A stretch of 64,000 bases of DNA from Verrucomicrobiota bacterium. Its GTDB lineage: Bacteria > Verrucomicrobiota > Verrucomicrobiia > Opitutales > Opitutaceae. The translations under genes and the position numbers were made by a program. The number at the start of each line of letters is the position of its first letter. Position 1 is the first letter of the stretch. The notes under the pieces were generated by a model. The model saw only the letters and a list, made by a program, of their open reading frames with translations. It was not told the DNA's origin and ran no database searches. This document shows positions 42,364 through 51,642 of the stretch, in pieces. The stretch spans positions 23,205 to 87,204 of the forward strand of contig JAEWKR010000017.1 in assembly GCA_023457715.1 (NCBI GenBank), read 5' to 3'.

Positions 42364-44907
42364 ATGTTCCTCGAAACGCTCCTGCAGGACGTCCGCGTTG
42401 GCGGACGCATGCTGCGCAAGGGAAAGTCCTTTTGCGCGCTGGCCGTCATCGTGCTGGCGCTCGGCATTGGCGGCGTCGCCACCATGTTCAGCGTGGTCAA
42501 TGCGACCATGCTCCGCGGGTTCTCGTATCCCAATGCCGACCGGCTGGCCGGCGTTCAGGTCATCAACGTGACGGACGTCACCCAGCGGGCGGCGAACGCG
42601 AACGGCGGCGGGAGTCAGATTTTCGCGCTCGATTACCAGGAGATGCGCCAACGGCAGACCTCGATGGAGATGATCGCGGCCTACATCAACGGCTCGACGG
42701 TCAACATGACGATCGATGCGACGCCGCTTAGGTTCACGGGCGGCTACGTGACCGAGGACTTCCTCCGCGTCCTCGGGATCACCCCGATCATGGGGCGCGA
42801 CTTCACGGCTGAGGACAACCGGCCGGGCGCGGAGAAAGTCGCGCTCATCAGCTACAACCTGTGGCGGACCAACTTCAATTCCGACCCCAACGTCGTGGGC
42901 CGGGCCGTCCGGATCAACGGCAAGGCCGCCACCCTCATCGGGGTGATGCCGGAAGGCTTCAACTTTCCGGTCAACGAACAGCTCTGGCTGCCCTTGTTCA
43001 GCGAGTTTCCACCGCAGCCGCGGAATGTGCGGGGCAACGGCGTGCCCACCGTCGCCGTGCTTGGGCTGCTCGCGCGCGGCGTTGCCTTCGACCAGGCGCA
43101 GGCCGAGTACACGGGTCTGGCGCGTCAGTTGGCGACGGCCTACCCGGACACGAACAGAAATTTCGACACGGCGGTCATCCAACCGTTGATCAAATCGTTT
43201 CTGCCCCCGGCGATCGCGGGCCAGATCTACACGATGCTGGCCTTCTGCGGGGTGATCCTGCTGATCGCGTGCGTCAATGTGATGAACATGCAGTTCGCGC
43301 GGGCGGCGCTCCGCGCGAAGGAACTCGCGGTGCGCTCCTCGCTCGGAGCGTCCCGGTGGCGACTGATCCGGCAGATGCTGACCGAGAGCCTCGTCGTGGC
43401 CGGGATTGGCGCGGTGATTGGCGTGATGATTGCGTTTTACGCCACCAGCTACCTTCAGGCCGCGACGCATAACACGCAGAATCCGATCCCCGCCTACATC
43501 GTGTTCGATATCGACGGCACGGTGCTGCTGTCCGTGGTGGGGGCGACCCTGCTGTCGGCCCTTCTTTCCGGTCTTGTGCCCGCGTGGATGGCCTCCCGCA
43601 CCACGGCGATCGATGCCCTGAAGGAAGGTGGGCGCGGCAACACCAGTCGCAGCATCGCCGTGATCACCCGCGGCCTGGTGGCCCTGCAGATTCTGCTGAG
43701 CTGCGTGCTGTTGATCGGCGCGCTCCTGCAGGCGCAATCGATCGTCCGGCAGCAGCGCATCGACTACGGGTACGACACGACGGCGATCCTGGCCGCCCGG
43801 ATGGGACTGATGGAAGGCGACTATCCGAGCGCCGAGGCGCGCAAGCTTTTCTTCGACCGCCTCGTCCGCCACCTGCGGGCCCACCCGCAGCTGGAAGGCG
43901 CCGCGCTGACCAATCGCTTTCGGATGACGTTCTCCGGCGCCGCGCGGGTGGAGATCGAAGGCCGTTCCTACCACGAGGACGCCGAGCGCCCCTTCGCCAA
44001 CTTCGAGCAGGTGAGCGACGGGTACTTCAACACGCTGGGCGCGAAACTTCACGAGGGGCGTGACTTCAACCTCGACGACACGGATGACCGCCTGCCGGTC
44101 GCGATTGTGAATGCCGCCTTTGCGCAGAAGCATTTCGGTCGCGAAAGCGCGATCGGCCGCCGCTTCCGCACGGTCATCAATCAGGGCAAGGTCTTTGGTC
44201 CATGGCGGACCATCGTGGGCGTCGTGCAGACAACCCGGATGCTGGGGCCGTTCAACAACCCGAACGTCGACGAGACCGGCTACTACGTGCCTTTCTTTTC
44301 CTCCGCCGCCGGCCCGGTCGTGCCGGGTCCGGTGCCGCAACAGTTCGCAACCCTGATCGTCCGCCCCTCCGGCGGCGCGGCCGGTGTCGCCTCGTTCGCC
44401 AACCATCTCCAGCAGGAGGTGAACAAGGTGGATCCGAACCTGCCGCTTTATTTCCTCGGCTCGGCGAAGGAGAATCAGGCGACCTTCCTCGCGCAACCGC
44501 GCGTCATCGCCACGATGTTCGCCGTGTTCGGAATGGTCGCCGTCGTGCTCGCCTCGGTCGGGCTGTACGGTGTCACGAGCTTCAGCGTCAATCAGCGTAC
44601 GCAGGAGTTTGGCATCCGGATGGCCCTGGGTGCGGACAATCAGCGGATCCTGAAGATGGTGCTGTCGCAGGGCGCCCGGCAGTTCGCCGTGGGGGCCACG
44701 CTCGGACTCGGTCTGACCTTGCTGATCGCCACCGTGATGAGCCAGGCCATCGCCCAGTCCGCCTTTCTTTTCGAGGTCAGCCCTCGTGATCCGCTGACCT
44801 ACCTGAGCGTGGCCGTGCTCCTGGCTGTCGTGGCGTTTGTGGCCACGCTGGTGCCGGCGCTGCGGGCGACTCGGGTGGATCCGATGGTCGCCTTGCGGGT
44901 GGATTGA
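42364..44907 (+). CDS. ADOP-type ABC permease 2
   Basis: 847 residues with the same MacB-periplasmic / FtsX / MacB-periplasmic / FtsX order as its neighbours: KELAVRSSLGASRWRLIRQML in the first FtsX domain and TQEFGIRMALGADNQRILKMV in the second, ending VDPMVALRVD. Sequence differs widely from permeases 1 and 3 in the periplasmic domains, so substrates or partners may differ. It is 199 bp downstream of permease 1 and 77 bp upstream of permease 3. Confidence 0.93.
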   Translation: MFLETLLQDVRVGGRMLRKGKSFCALAVIVLALGIGGVATMFSVVNATMLRGFSYPNADRLAGVQVINVTDVTQRAANANGGGSQIFALDYQEMRQRQTSMEMIAAYINGSTVNMTIDATPLRFTGGYVTEDFLRVLGITPIMGRDFTAEDNRPGAEKVALISYNLWRTNFNSDPNVVGRAVRINGKAATLIGVMPEGFNFPVNEQLWLPLFSEFPPQPRNVRGNGVPTVAVLGLLARGVAFDQAQAEYTGLARQLATAYPDTNRNFDTAVIQPLIKSFLPPAIAGQIYTMLAFCGVILLIACVNVMNMQFARAALRAKELAVRSSLGASRWRLIRQMLTESLVVAGIGAVIGVMIAFYATSYLQAATHNTQNPIPAYIVFDIDGTVLLSVVGATLLSALLSGLVPAWMASRTTAIDALKEGGRGNTSRSIAVITRGLVALQILLSCVLLIGALLQAQSIVRQQRIDYGYDTTAILAARMGLMEGDYPSAEARKLFFDRLVRHLRAHPQLEGAALTNRFRMTFSGAARVEIEGRSYHEDAERPFANFEQVSDGYFNTLGAKLHEGRDFNLDDTDDRLPVAIVNAAFAQKHFGRESAIGRRFRTVINQGKVFGPWRTIVGVVQTTRMLGPFNNPNVDETGYYVPFFSSAAGPVVPGPVPQQFATLIVRPSGGAAGVASFANHLQQEVNKVDPNLPLYFLGSAKENQATFLAQPRVIATMFAVFGMVAVVLASVGLYGVTSFSVNQRTQEFGIRMALGADNQRILKMVLSQGARQFAVGATLGLGLTLLIATVMSQAIAQSAFLFEVSPRDPLTYLSVAVLLAVVAFVATLVPALRATRVDPMVALRVD

Positions 44908-44984
44908 CGCCCGAGGACCAGGCCCGGCGCTCCACCGCCCGCGTCGAGGGCCAGCTCCCCCACAACCTCCAATCGACTCCGCCC

Positions 44985-47387
44985 ATGACCCAAGCCCTCC
45001 GTTCTCTGCTGAAATCGCCCGGGTACACGGTGCTGGCGGTCCTGGCGCTGGCCTTGGGGATCGGGGCGAACACCGTCCTGTTTTCGGCCATCAACGCGGT
45101 CTTCCTGCGTCCATTGCCGTTTCCCGAGGCGCACCGGCTGTTGCGCATTCACACCGTCTTTGCCGATCGCGGGATGGCGGAGGCCGCCGTGTCGTGGCCA
45201 CGCTTCACCGCGCTGCGGGACCAGCAGGACCGGCTGACGGGCGTGGCCGCGACGGCCTTCGGCGGGTTCACGCTCACGGGGCGGGGCGATCCCGAGCAGG
45301 TTCCGGGTCAGCGCGCCACCCACAACCTGTTTTCCGTTCTGGGCGTCCAACCAGTGCTCGGTCGCGCGTTTACGGCGGAGGAGGATGCTCCTGGTGGGCC
45401 CGAGGTCGTCATGCTGAGTCACGCCTTCTGGCGGAAACACTTCGCCCAGGCCCCTGAGGTGATCGGCGGGACGGTGATCCTGGACGGGCGCCCGCGGACC
45501 ATCGTGGGCGTGCTGCCCCCGCTGCCGTTTCCTTTCGATCAGCCCGAAGTGTGGGCCCCCCGGGTCTTCGAGGCCGACGGCATTCCTCCGGAGCTGCGCG
45601 ACCTGGGCACCGGCTACCTCAACGTGATCGCGCGGACGAAGCCCGGTATCACGCTCGAGCAGGCGGCCGAGCAGTTGCGCGTGATCCATTCCCGGTATGC
45701 GGCGGCAAATCCCGAGAAAGTGGACGCCAAGGCCGGCATCAACCCCCTGTCCCTGCAGGAGGACATGGTGGGCGAGCAGCGCCCCATGCTGATGACCCTG
45801 CTGGCGGCGGTCGGCTGTGTGCTTTTGGTGGCGTGCGCGAACGTCGCGAACCTGTTGCTGGCCAGATTCGCAGCGCGTCGGAAAGAGATCGCCGTGCGCG
45901 TGGCCCTCGGGGCGACCCGCACCCGGCTCGCCGTCCAGTTCCTCACCGAGAGCGTCCTGACGGCCGCGGTGGCAGGCGCGTTTGGAATTCTCCTGGCTCT
46001 CTGGGGCATCGGGATCCTGCGGCAGGCTGCGGCCCCCTTCCTGCCGCGCGCGGACGAGCTTGATCTGGATTGGCGGGTGCTGGGGTTTGCCGTGGCCGTC
46101 ACGCTTTTGACCGGAGTCGCTCTGGGCCTGGTGCCCGCCTGCCAGGCGGCGGCCACGTCTTCGGCGGAAGCCTTGAAGGATTCGGCCAGAGGCAGCACGG
46201 GCGGCCGGCGGGCCGGACGCTTCCGCAACGGGCTGGTGGTGCTTGAAGTCGCGCTCTCGCTGGTCCTGCTCGTGGGGGCCTCGCTCCTCACGGGAAGCTT
46301 CCTCCGGCTCCAGCACGTGGAGACCGGGTTCCGGACCGATGGCATCTCCACCTTCTTTCTCGCCCTGCCTCCGTCCCAGTATGCGGATCAGCATCGGCAG
46401 GCGCTTTTCTTCCAGCAGGCGCTGGAGCGGATCAAGGCGCTGCCCGGCGTCACGCAGGCGGTCGCAACCAACGGTCTTCCGGTGGTCGGAGGCGGAGCCC
46501 GGTCCCCCGCCGCCGCCGACGGCGAAAGCCTCCCGCCGATGGCGCAGCGGCTCCTCACCCGGCGCAACACGACCACGCCCGGTTTCTTCGCCACCTTCGA
46601 CGTGCCGCTCCTGCGCGGGCGCGACTTCACCTGGGCGGACCGGGCCGGGGCGCCGAATGTCGTCATCATTAATGAACGGCTCGCGAAGCGACTCTTTCCT
46701 GATCAGGATCCGATCGGGCGTCGCATCATCACGGGCATCCAGTCGATCCCCCGCGAAGTGGTGGGGGTCTTCGCCGACATGCGCTCGCAGAATCTGGCCG
46801 AGCCGGTGCTCGAGGAGATGTTTTATCCCGCAATGCAGGTCGATGGCGCCTTCCTCACGGTCGCGGTGCGCAGCGAACGACCGGCGGAAAGCCTTCGCCC
46901 GGAACTCGTGGCGGCGGTGCGCGCGGTGGACCCGGGTCTGCCGGTCCAGAACGTGCAGACCTTTGCGGAGCAGCTGAGCGGCACGCTGGCGGACCGGCAG
47001 CTGGCGATGTATTTGCTGGGTGGATTCGCGGCGCTGGCCCTGATCCTCGCCGGAATGGGGATCTACAGCGTGATCGCATACGGCGTGACGCAGCGCACGA
47101 ATGAGTTCGGCATCCGGATCGCGCTTGGGGCGGAGCCGGCGACCGTGGTGCGGATGGTCCTGCGCGAAGGGGTCGCGCTGGCCGCGCTGGGGCTGCTGGT
47201 GGGAACGGTTCTCGCGGCCTCCTCCGCCCGATTCATGCAGGGCTTGCTGTTCGACGTGAGCGCCGGGGATCCCCTGGTGTTCGCCGGAGTGGCGCTGTTT
47301 CTGGTGCTGGTCACCGTGCTGGCGTGCCTTTTCCCAGCTCGCGCCGCGACGAAGGTTGATCCGTTGAGGGCGCTGCGGGCGGACTAG
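44985..47387 (+). CDS. ADOP-type ABC permease 3
   Basis: 800 residues from the ATG opening MTQALRSLLKSPGYTVLAVL. Domain order is as in permeases 1 and 2; FtsX signatures are RKEIAVRVALGATRTRLAVQF and TNEFGIRIALGAEPATVVRMV, ending KVDPLRALRAD. The frame is open to 44904 but the ATG at 44985 starts at the normal family N-terminus. It is the last exporter gene before the second T4SS-like block, which begins after a 429-bp gene-free stretch. Confidence 0.93.
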   Translation: MTQALRSLLKSPGYTVLAVLALALGIGANTVLFSAINAVFLRPLPFPEAHRLLRIHTVFADRGMAEAAVSWPRFTALRDQQDRLTGVAATAFGGFTLTGRGDPEQVPGQRATHNLFSVLGVQPVLGRAFTAEEDAPGGPEVVMLSHAFWRKHFAQAPEVIGGTVILDGRPRTIVGVLPPLPFPFDQPEVWAPRVFEADGIPPELRDLGTGYLNVIARTKPGITLEQAAEQLRVIHSRYAAANPEKVDAKAGINPLSLQEDMVGEQRPMLMTLLAAVGCVLLVACANVANLLLARFAARRKEIAVRVALGATRTRLAVQFLTESVLTAAVAGAFGILLALWGIGILRQAAAPFLPRADELDLDWRVLGFAVAVTLLTGVALGLVPACQAAATSSAEALKDSARGSTGGRRAGRFRNGLVVLEVALSLVLLVGASLLTGSFLRLQHVETGFRTDGISTFFLALPPSQYADQHRQALFFQQALERIKALPGVTQAVATNGLPVVGGGARSPAAADGESLPPMAQRLLTRRNTTTPGFFATFDVPLLRGRDFTWADRAGAPNVVIINERLAKRLFPDQDPIGRRIITGIQSIPREVVGVFADMRSQNLAEPVLEEMFYPAMQVDGAFLTVAVRSERPAESLRPELVAAVRAVDPGLPVQNVQTFAEQLSGTLADRQLAMYLLGGFAALALILAGMGIYSVIAYGVTQRTNEFGIRIALGAEPATVVRMVLREGVALAALGLLVGTVLAASSARFMQGLLFDVSAGDPLVFAGVALFLVLVTVLACLFPARAATKVDPLRALRAD

Positions 47388-47422
47388 TTGGGACCCCACG
47401 GCGTCCCCAGACGCCTGGTCCA

Positions 47423-47481
47423 ACCTGAATACCGATTTTGCCACAGAGGTCACAGAGGCCCAATCAGAGCCGAGCCGGAGG
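47423..47481. repeat. 59-bp dispersed repeat, copy 1
   Basis: Identical to 63553-63611 over 59 bp, starting ACCTGAATACCGATTTTGCC and containing two CACAGAGG units. Only the left-hand part of the larger element at 63554-63755 is present here. It lies 35 bp after the last exporter permease. Confidence 0.9.
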
Positions 47482-47816
47482 GGGCGCCTTGGTGCGTAGT
47501 AACACGTAGGCGTCTGCGCGTTTTCCGAAACCGTTTCGCTTTTGGTGCGTCTTTCAGAGCGAACAGCAGTGGAAAAAGGACTCTCCCGAAGCCGGATTTC
47601 ACTGCGGTTAATCGTAAGTACCACCTTCGGACTCGCTTTTTCTCAGCAGACGGCTTTTTAACGGGAAACCTTTGGGCTGGTGCTGGCTGCAGCGGCGGAC
47701 CGGGGGTAATGGTACGAAGGCCAGCGCCGCGGGTGGGTAAATGTATCTACTTCATGGTAGGTAGCTTTCCCGCTTTTTATTTTTGACAAACATTCTCCTA
47801 CTGATTGTCTTTCGCT
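47482..47816. other. Gene-free stretch before T4SS-like block 2
   Basis: No convincing gene on either strand. Base composition is more AT-rich than the surroundings in the last 100 bp. TTGACA at 47783-47788 is a good -35 candidate for the next gene, but no clear -10 follows at the normal distance, and no purine-rich ribosome binding site precedes the ATG at 47817. Confidence 0.5.
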
Positions 47817-48359
47817 ATGGGTAACGCATCACAACAACGGAGCACTCAAGCCACCAAGCTGGCTCCGATTCTCTACGCTAAGCAGGAAGTTAACGGCATC
47901 ACGGTTCGGCCGGATTCGCGCGCGGTTATGCGCAAGGCGATCGAGGGCCATCCCGTTGAGGTAGGTTCCGGCAACGATTACATCAACCTGTACCACGTCT
48001 TCGAACGCATGGTCGCGGGTGACCGGAAGCTGTCGAAGCTGAAACTGATCCGCAAACAGATCGGCCACACCCGCTGGCTCATCTTTGTCGTCGGTGAGGA
48101 CGGGAAGGCGCCGGATGTGCCGCTGATGGAGGGTTACGACCCGAAGCGCGGCCGCTACAAGCGCTATGCCGAGCAGCTCGCCGGTGGCGACGCTGTCCAG
48201 CTGCCCAACAAGGTGGAGGCCATCAAGGCGCGCCGTGCCTGGCAGCTGTATGTGCCGGCCGAGAAGCGCCGTCACCTCCGCTCCACGATCCGCAAGGTGC
48301 CGAAGAGCGGCAAGTTCCTGGTCATGGTGCTCGATCGCGATCAGGCTAAAAAAGGTTGA
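47817..48359 (+). CDS. Basic protein of unknown function at the head of T4SS-like block 2
   Basis: 180 residues, strongly basic, with no signal peptide or span. Features include HPVEVGSGNDYINLYHVFERM, KLKLIRKQIGHTRWLIFVVG and a Lys/Arg-rich end (EKRRHLRSTIRKVPKSG). A nucleic-acid-binding or assembly role is a guess from charge. I use the ATG at 47817 rather than the TTG at 47805. No ribosome binding site is visible. It is 43 bp before the Clp D2 gene. Confidence 0.6.
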   Translation: MGNASQQRSTQATKLAPILYAKQEVNGITVRPDSRAVMRKAIEGHPVEVGSGNDYINLYHVFERMVAGDRKLSKLKLIRKQIGHTRWLIFVVGEDGKAPDVPLMEGYDPKRGRYKRYAEQLAGGDAVQLPNKVEAIKARRAWQLYVPAEKRRHLRSTIRKVPKSGKFLVMVLDRDQAKKG

Positions 48360-48402
48360 CGCCGTCTAACTGACGTTCTCTTCTGGCCGGGCCGTGAACA
48401 AC

Positions 48403-49389
48403 ATGGCCCAGCTAGAATCGTTTCTGAGCCGCCGCCTCCTGGGACAGGAGGAGGCGGTGGCGGAGTTTTCCTCCGCCATGCTGAGGGCGGAATGTGGCCC
48501 GCGACGTCCGGGACGTCTGCGGGCCTTTGTGCTGCTGCTGGGTCCGACGGGTACCGGCAAGACCGAGATGGTCCGTCTCACCGCGGAGTTCCTGTATGGA
48601 AGCTCCGCCTCGGACCGGCTGGCCCGTTTCGACATGGGCGAGTACCAGCATGCCGATTCCGTGAAGCGGTTGCTCGGCGCGCCCGACCAGCCGCCTTTGC
48701 TGGGGCAGGCGATCCAGCGGTTAAACGCGCTGGGCGGCGGAATCCTCCTCCTGGATGAGATCGAGAAAGCCTTTCCCGATCTGCTGACCGCCCTGCTTTC
48801 GTTCGATTCGGCCCGTTCGACGATGTTCGATGGCACGACGCACGACCTTTCGGCGCTGGTCGTGGTGCTGACGTCGAACCTGGGGGCCGCGGAGGCCGCC
48901 CGGATGGAAAACAGCGGGTACAGTGCCATCACCCGCAAGCTCCGGCATGCGGCGGAGGAGCGTTTCCGCAAGGAAGGCCTCGCGCGCTTCACCGCGGTGA
49001 TCTGCATGAATGCGCTGCGTTTCGGCACCCAGGCGCGCATCGCTGAACGGCTCCTGGAGCAGGAACTCGCCCTGCAAAGCGCGCACCTCCGCCGCTGGCT
49101 GGGCGCGTCGCCCGCCGTGGTCACCTTCCTGGTCAGCCGCGGCTTCTCCCCCGATCTCGGCGCCCGCCACATCCGTAATTGCGTCGAACGCCACGTCGCG
49201 GAGGCCCTGCGGCCCGCGCTGTTCGCGCCGCCCGGCCCCGCGCCGGCGACAGGGGAGGTGGGGGACCTCTGGGCATCCGGCCTCTGGCTGGAGATTGAAA
49301 ACGACGCCTTGCACGCCGCACCCCTGCGGCCGACCCAGCCGCTCTTATGTCCAACCCAGCCCCCTCCGAACCCCGCACCCGGTCCCTGA
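48403..49389 (+). CDS. Stand-alone ClpA/ClpB-type D2 AAA+ domain protein
   Basis: 328 residues. The start, LESFLSRRLLGQEEAVAEF, corresponds to the first residues of the ClpB/ClpA D2 domain. Walker A is GPTGTGKTE, Walker B is ILLLDEIEKAF, sensor 1 is VVLTSNLGA, and the sensor-2 GAR is in FSPDLGARHIRN. The usual NR arginine-finger segment reads LARFTAV. No N domain, D1 or M domain precedes it. A GTG at 48394 is an alternative start. The D1 counterpart is at 5164. The location between T4SS-like blocks suggests it serves that machine, perhaps unfolding or remodelling substrates. Confidence 0.82.
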   Translation: MAQLESFLSRRLLGQEEAVAEFSSAMLRAECGPRRPGRLRAFVLLLGPTGTGKTEMVRLTAEFLYGSSASDRLARFDMGEYQHADSVKRLLGAPDQPPLLGQAIQRLNALGGGILLLDEIEKAFPDLLTALLSFDSARSTMFDGTTHDLSALVVVLTSNLGAAEAARMENSGYSAITRKLRHAAEERFRKEGLARFTAVICMNALRFGTQARIAERLLEQELALQSAHLRRWLGASPAVVTFLVSRGFSPDLGARHIRNCVERHVAEALRPALFAPPGPAPATGEVGDLWASGLWLEIENDALHAAPLRPTQPLLCPTQPPPNPAPGP

Positions 49390-49898
49390 TCGATGTCGAG
49401 ATTCTCGACTTCGGCCCGCTCTACGAGCAGGCCGTGCTGCATTATCTCTCTCTCGCGCCCGAACGGGCGCAATGGCCGGCCGAGAAGCGCGCCCGGCTGA
49501 CCATCCGCACCGAATGTCGCTGGGGCCGGGTCCAGCTCGACCAGGACGCGGTTTTTGTCCTCAGCGAAAAAGGCGAGGGGCCGCGGGAGCCGTTGTCCGA
49601 CACCACGCGGGCGTACGTGTCGTTGTTTGCGGAGCTCCGCGCCGGCGAAAACGACCCCGGCTTCTTCGAAACCTCGCCTTTCTGCAAGGTGCCGGTCGAC
49701 CTCAATCTCGCGACCACGTTGAAGACCGTCGGCCTCGTGGCCCTCGAGGAATTCATCCGCACCAAGATCCCGGAAATGGAGGCCGCGTACCACGAGTGGA
49801 GGCTTGCCCTCCAGGAGGCTCGCGCGCGCTGTCTGGCCGCCCGGGCACGACGGATTGAGGCGGCGGCGCGGATGAATCCGGAGAGAACGCGCGCCTAG
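49347..49898 (+). CDS. Protein of unknown function in T4SS-like block 2
   Basis: 183 residues, soluble, overlapping the 3' end of the Clp D2 gene by 43 bp in another frame. It starts MSNPAPSEPRTRSLIDVEIL and ends with a long Arg/Ala helix (ARCLAARARRIEAAARMN). Overlap implies coupled translation with the D2 protein, so the two may act together as chaperone and partner. No family recognised. Confidence 0.65.
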   Translation: MSNPAPSEPRTRSLIDVEILDFGPLYEQAVLHYLSLAPERAQWPAEKRARLTIRTECRWGRVQLDQDAVFVLSEKGEGPREPLSDTTRAYVSLFAELRAGENDPGFFETSPFCKVPVDLNLATTLKTVGLVALEEFIRTKIPEMEAAYHEWRLALQEARARCLAARARRIEAAARMNPERTRA

Positions 49899-49948
49899 TA
49901 GGGTAAAGAAAGTTTGACACCACAAACAAACATCGCTTGGCTCCGGAC

Positions 49949-50632
49949 ATGTCGCCAAGCTGTGCCCAGTCCGCCGCGGGCCCTCGTCATCCCCCCGCGA
50001 CCGGTGAGAATCCGCTTCCCGTCTCCCGCCCGAGCATCCTGGCGGTGTCGGAACGTCGCCGGGCCGAACGGTGGAAATCGCTCGCCCTGGCGATCTCGGT
50101 GCTCTCGGGGGTCCTGACCCTGCTGAGCATCCGGGCGGGACGGGCGCCCGACTACGTCCATGTCATGGACCCGCTGGGTAATATGTATGCCGGGCCGGTC
50201 GAGCCGCTGGCCGATTCCTCGCGCTTTTTCTCGCTCACCGCCATCTACGCGACCAACAGCGCGCTGCAGCGTTCGGCGGAGGGCTTCGACCTCGCGGAGT
50301 TGCTGAAGCTTTACTATTCGCCGCGGGCCATCGCCAAACTGGAGCGAGACCAGGAAACGCGGGCCAGGGAGATGAAGCGCCGCAACGTCCAATGGAAGCC
50401 GCTCATCGAAAGCATCAGCGAACCCGTGGCCACCGGGGCGGGGCGGATGGTCGAGGTCCGGGGCCGGGTCGTGACGGCCGGCGCGTTTGCCAACCGGTCG
50501 TTCTTCCAGCAGCCGGCCTTCACCCTCGTGCTGACTCTCGTTCGGAACCCCGACCTCGGCAAGACGGGGGCCTATCCCTGGATCTGTGACGACGTTGAGT
50601 TCAAGCTCGAGGAGGCTCGTCCGCGAAAATGA
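49949..50632 (+). CDS. VirB8/TrbF-like inner membrane protein
   Basis: 227 residues: a ~50-residue cytoplasmic tail, one membrane span (SLALAISVLSGVLTLLSIRA) and a periplasmic domain of NTF2-like size with WKPLIESISEP and AFTLVLTLVRNPDLGKTGAY. This topology and the following VirB9- and VirB10-like genes fit VirB8/TrbF, the nucleation factor of the T4SS core. TTGACA at 49914 may be its -35. The stop overlaps the next start as ATGA. Confidence 0.6.
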   Translation: MSPSCAQSAAGPRHPPATGENPLPVSRPSILAVSERRRAERWKSLALAISVLSGVLTLLSIRAGRAPDYVHVMDPLGNMYAGPVEPLADSSRFFSLTAIYATNSALQRSAEGFDLAELLKLYYSPRAIAKLERDQETRAREMKRRNVQWKPLIESISEPVATGAGRMVEVRGRVVTAGAFANRSFFQQPAFTLVLTLVRNPDLGKTGAYPWICDDVEFKLEEARPRK

Positions 50633-51642
50633 AGCAGGCGCTCACCGTCGTTCTCGCCTTGGCATGGCTGGTGAGGGCCGGCGCCGCCGAGGTGCTGAAT
50701 CCAGGGCTCCTCATCCAGGAGGCCCCGCTCGACGAGACGCGCCCCTACTTCGTGGCCACGCACCCCCGGGTGACGACCACCGTTCGCTTCCCGGGTCCGA
50801 TCGAGGCCCCCGAGGGCGCCATGGGGGTGTTCGCGGAGGACCCGGGCGCCACCCACGCCGAATACCTGATCTCCTGGCAGACGGGCGATCCGTTCTTCAC
50901 CTTGGCGCCGGGACGGGAGGCGAAGCTGGCAAACCTGAATGTGCCTTTCGAAGGGCGCACCTTTGCCCTCTATTTCTATCCTGTCGCGGATGCCCTGAAA
51001 GCCGCGGCGGTCGTGAACCTTACCCGTGCCGGTGAACGGACGGCGGGCCTTCCCGGTGGGCGCCGGGACCCGGCGGCCGCGAAAACCGTCCGCCGCAGCA
51101 CGGAACAGCCGGCCCGGACCGCCGGCGCGGCGGGGGCGGATCGGCTCCTTGGCTTCCTTGACCGGCTCAAGCTCGTTCACGCGGTCGCGCCGGGGCGGGA
51201 ACTGCTGGCACTCGCCAAGGCCATGGCGGTGGAGGTGGTGGAGATTGGCGTGGCCGGTGGCCCCACCGCTCCCCCGCTCGTTTCTGCGACGGCAGACGCG
51301 GGGTGGTATCAGATCGTGCTGCTGCGGGCCGTCCGGGACCCGCGAATGAACGCGATTGGATTCGTCGGACTTCTGCGTAACATCTCGGCCCATACGCTGG
51401 TGTTCGATCCCGCCAGTTTCGGGGTGCGGGCGGGCGGCGCGTACTATTCGCAGAGCATCAGCGATGCCCCCGCCGTGCTTCCCGCGGGCGCACAATCTCC
51501 CATCTATTTCGTGATCCAACCGGGCGCCGCGACGCCGCTGAGTCTCGCGAACGGGTGGCGCGCCAGTGTCGATTTGTTGAGCCCGGCCATGAACCCCGGT
51601 GCCGCACTCCTGCGGGAGTATGCACACGGACGCACGCCATGA
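50629..51642 (+). CDS. VirB9/TrbG-like periplasmic core protein
   Basis: 337 residues with a signal peptide (MKQALTVVLALAWLVRAGAA). The N-terminal domain contains VTTTVRFPGPIEAPEG, like the beta-domain start of VirB9/TrbG, and FALYFYPVADALKAAAVVNL. A variable linker (residues ~140-170) precedes a second beta-rich domain (WYQIVLLRAVRDP, IGFVGLLRNISAHTLVFDP) that fits the outer-membrane-complex domain. ATGA overlaps on both sides place it in a VirB8-9-10 operon. Confidence 0.6.
   Translation: MKQALTVVLALAWLVRAGAAEVLNPGLLIQEAPLDETRPYFVATHPRVTTTVRFPGPIEAPEGAMGVFAEDPGATHAEYLISWQTGDPFFTLAPGREAKLANLNVPFEGRTFALYFYPVADALKAAAVVNLTRAGERTAGLPGGRRDPAAAKTVRRSTEQPARTAGAAGADRLLGFLDRLKLVHAVAPGRELLALAKAMAVEVVEIGVAGGPTAPPLVSATADAGWYQIVLLRAVRDPRMNAIGFVGLLRNISAHTLVFDPASFGVRAGGAYYSQSISDAPAVLPAGAQSPIYFVIQPGAATPLSLANGWRASVDLLSPAMNPGAALLREYAHGRTP

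Noticed and set aside
42010..47624. Very long open frames antisense to the exporter permeases (828 and 941 codons)
   Set aside because: They lie opposite clear permease genes, are rich in Arg/His/Gly/Gln without domains, and arise from the high-GC third codon position.
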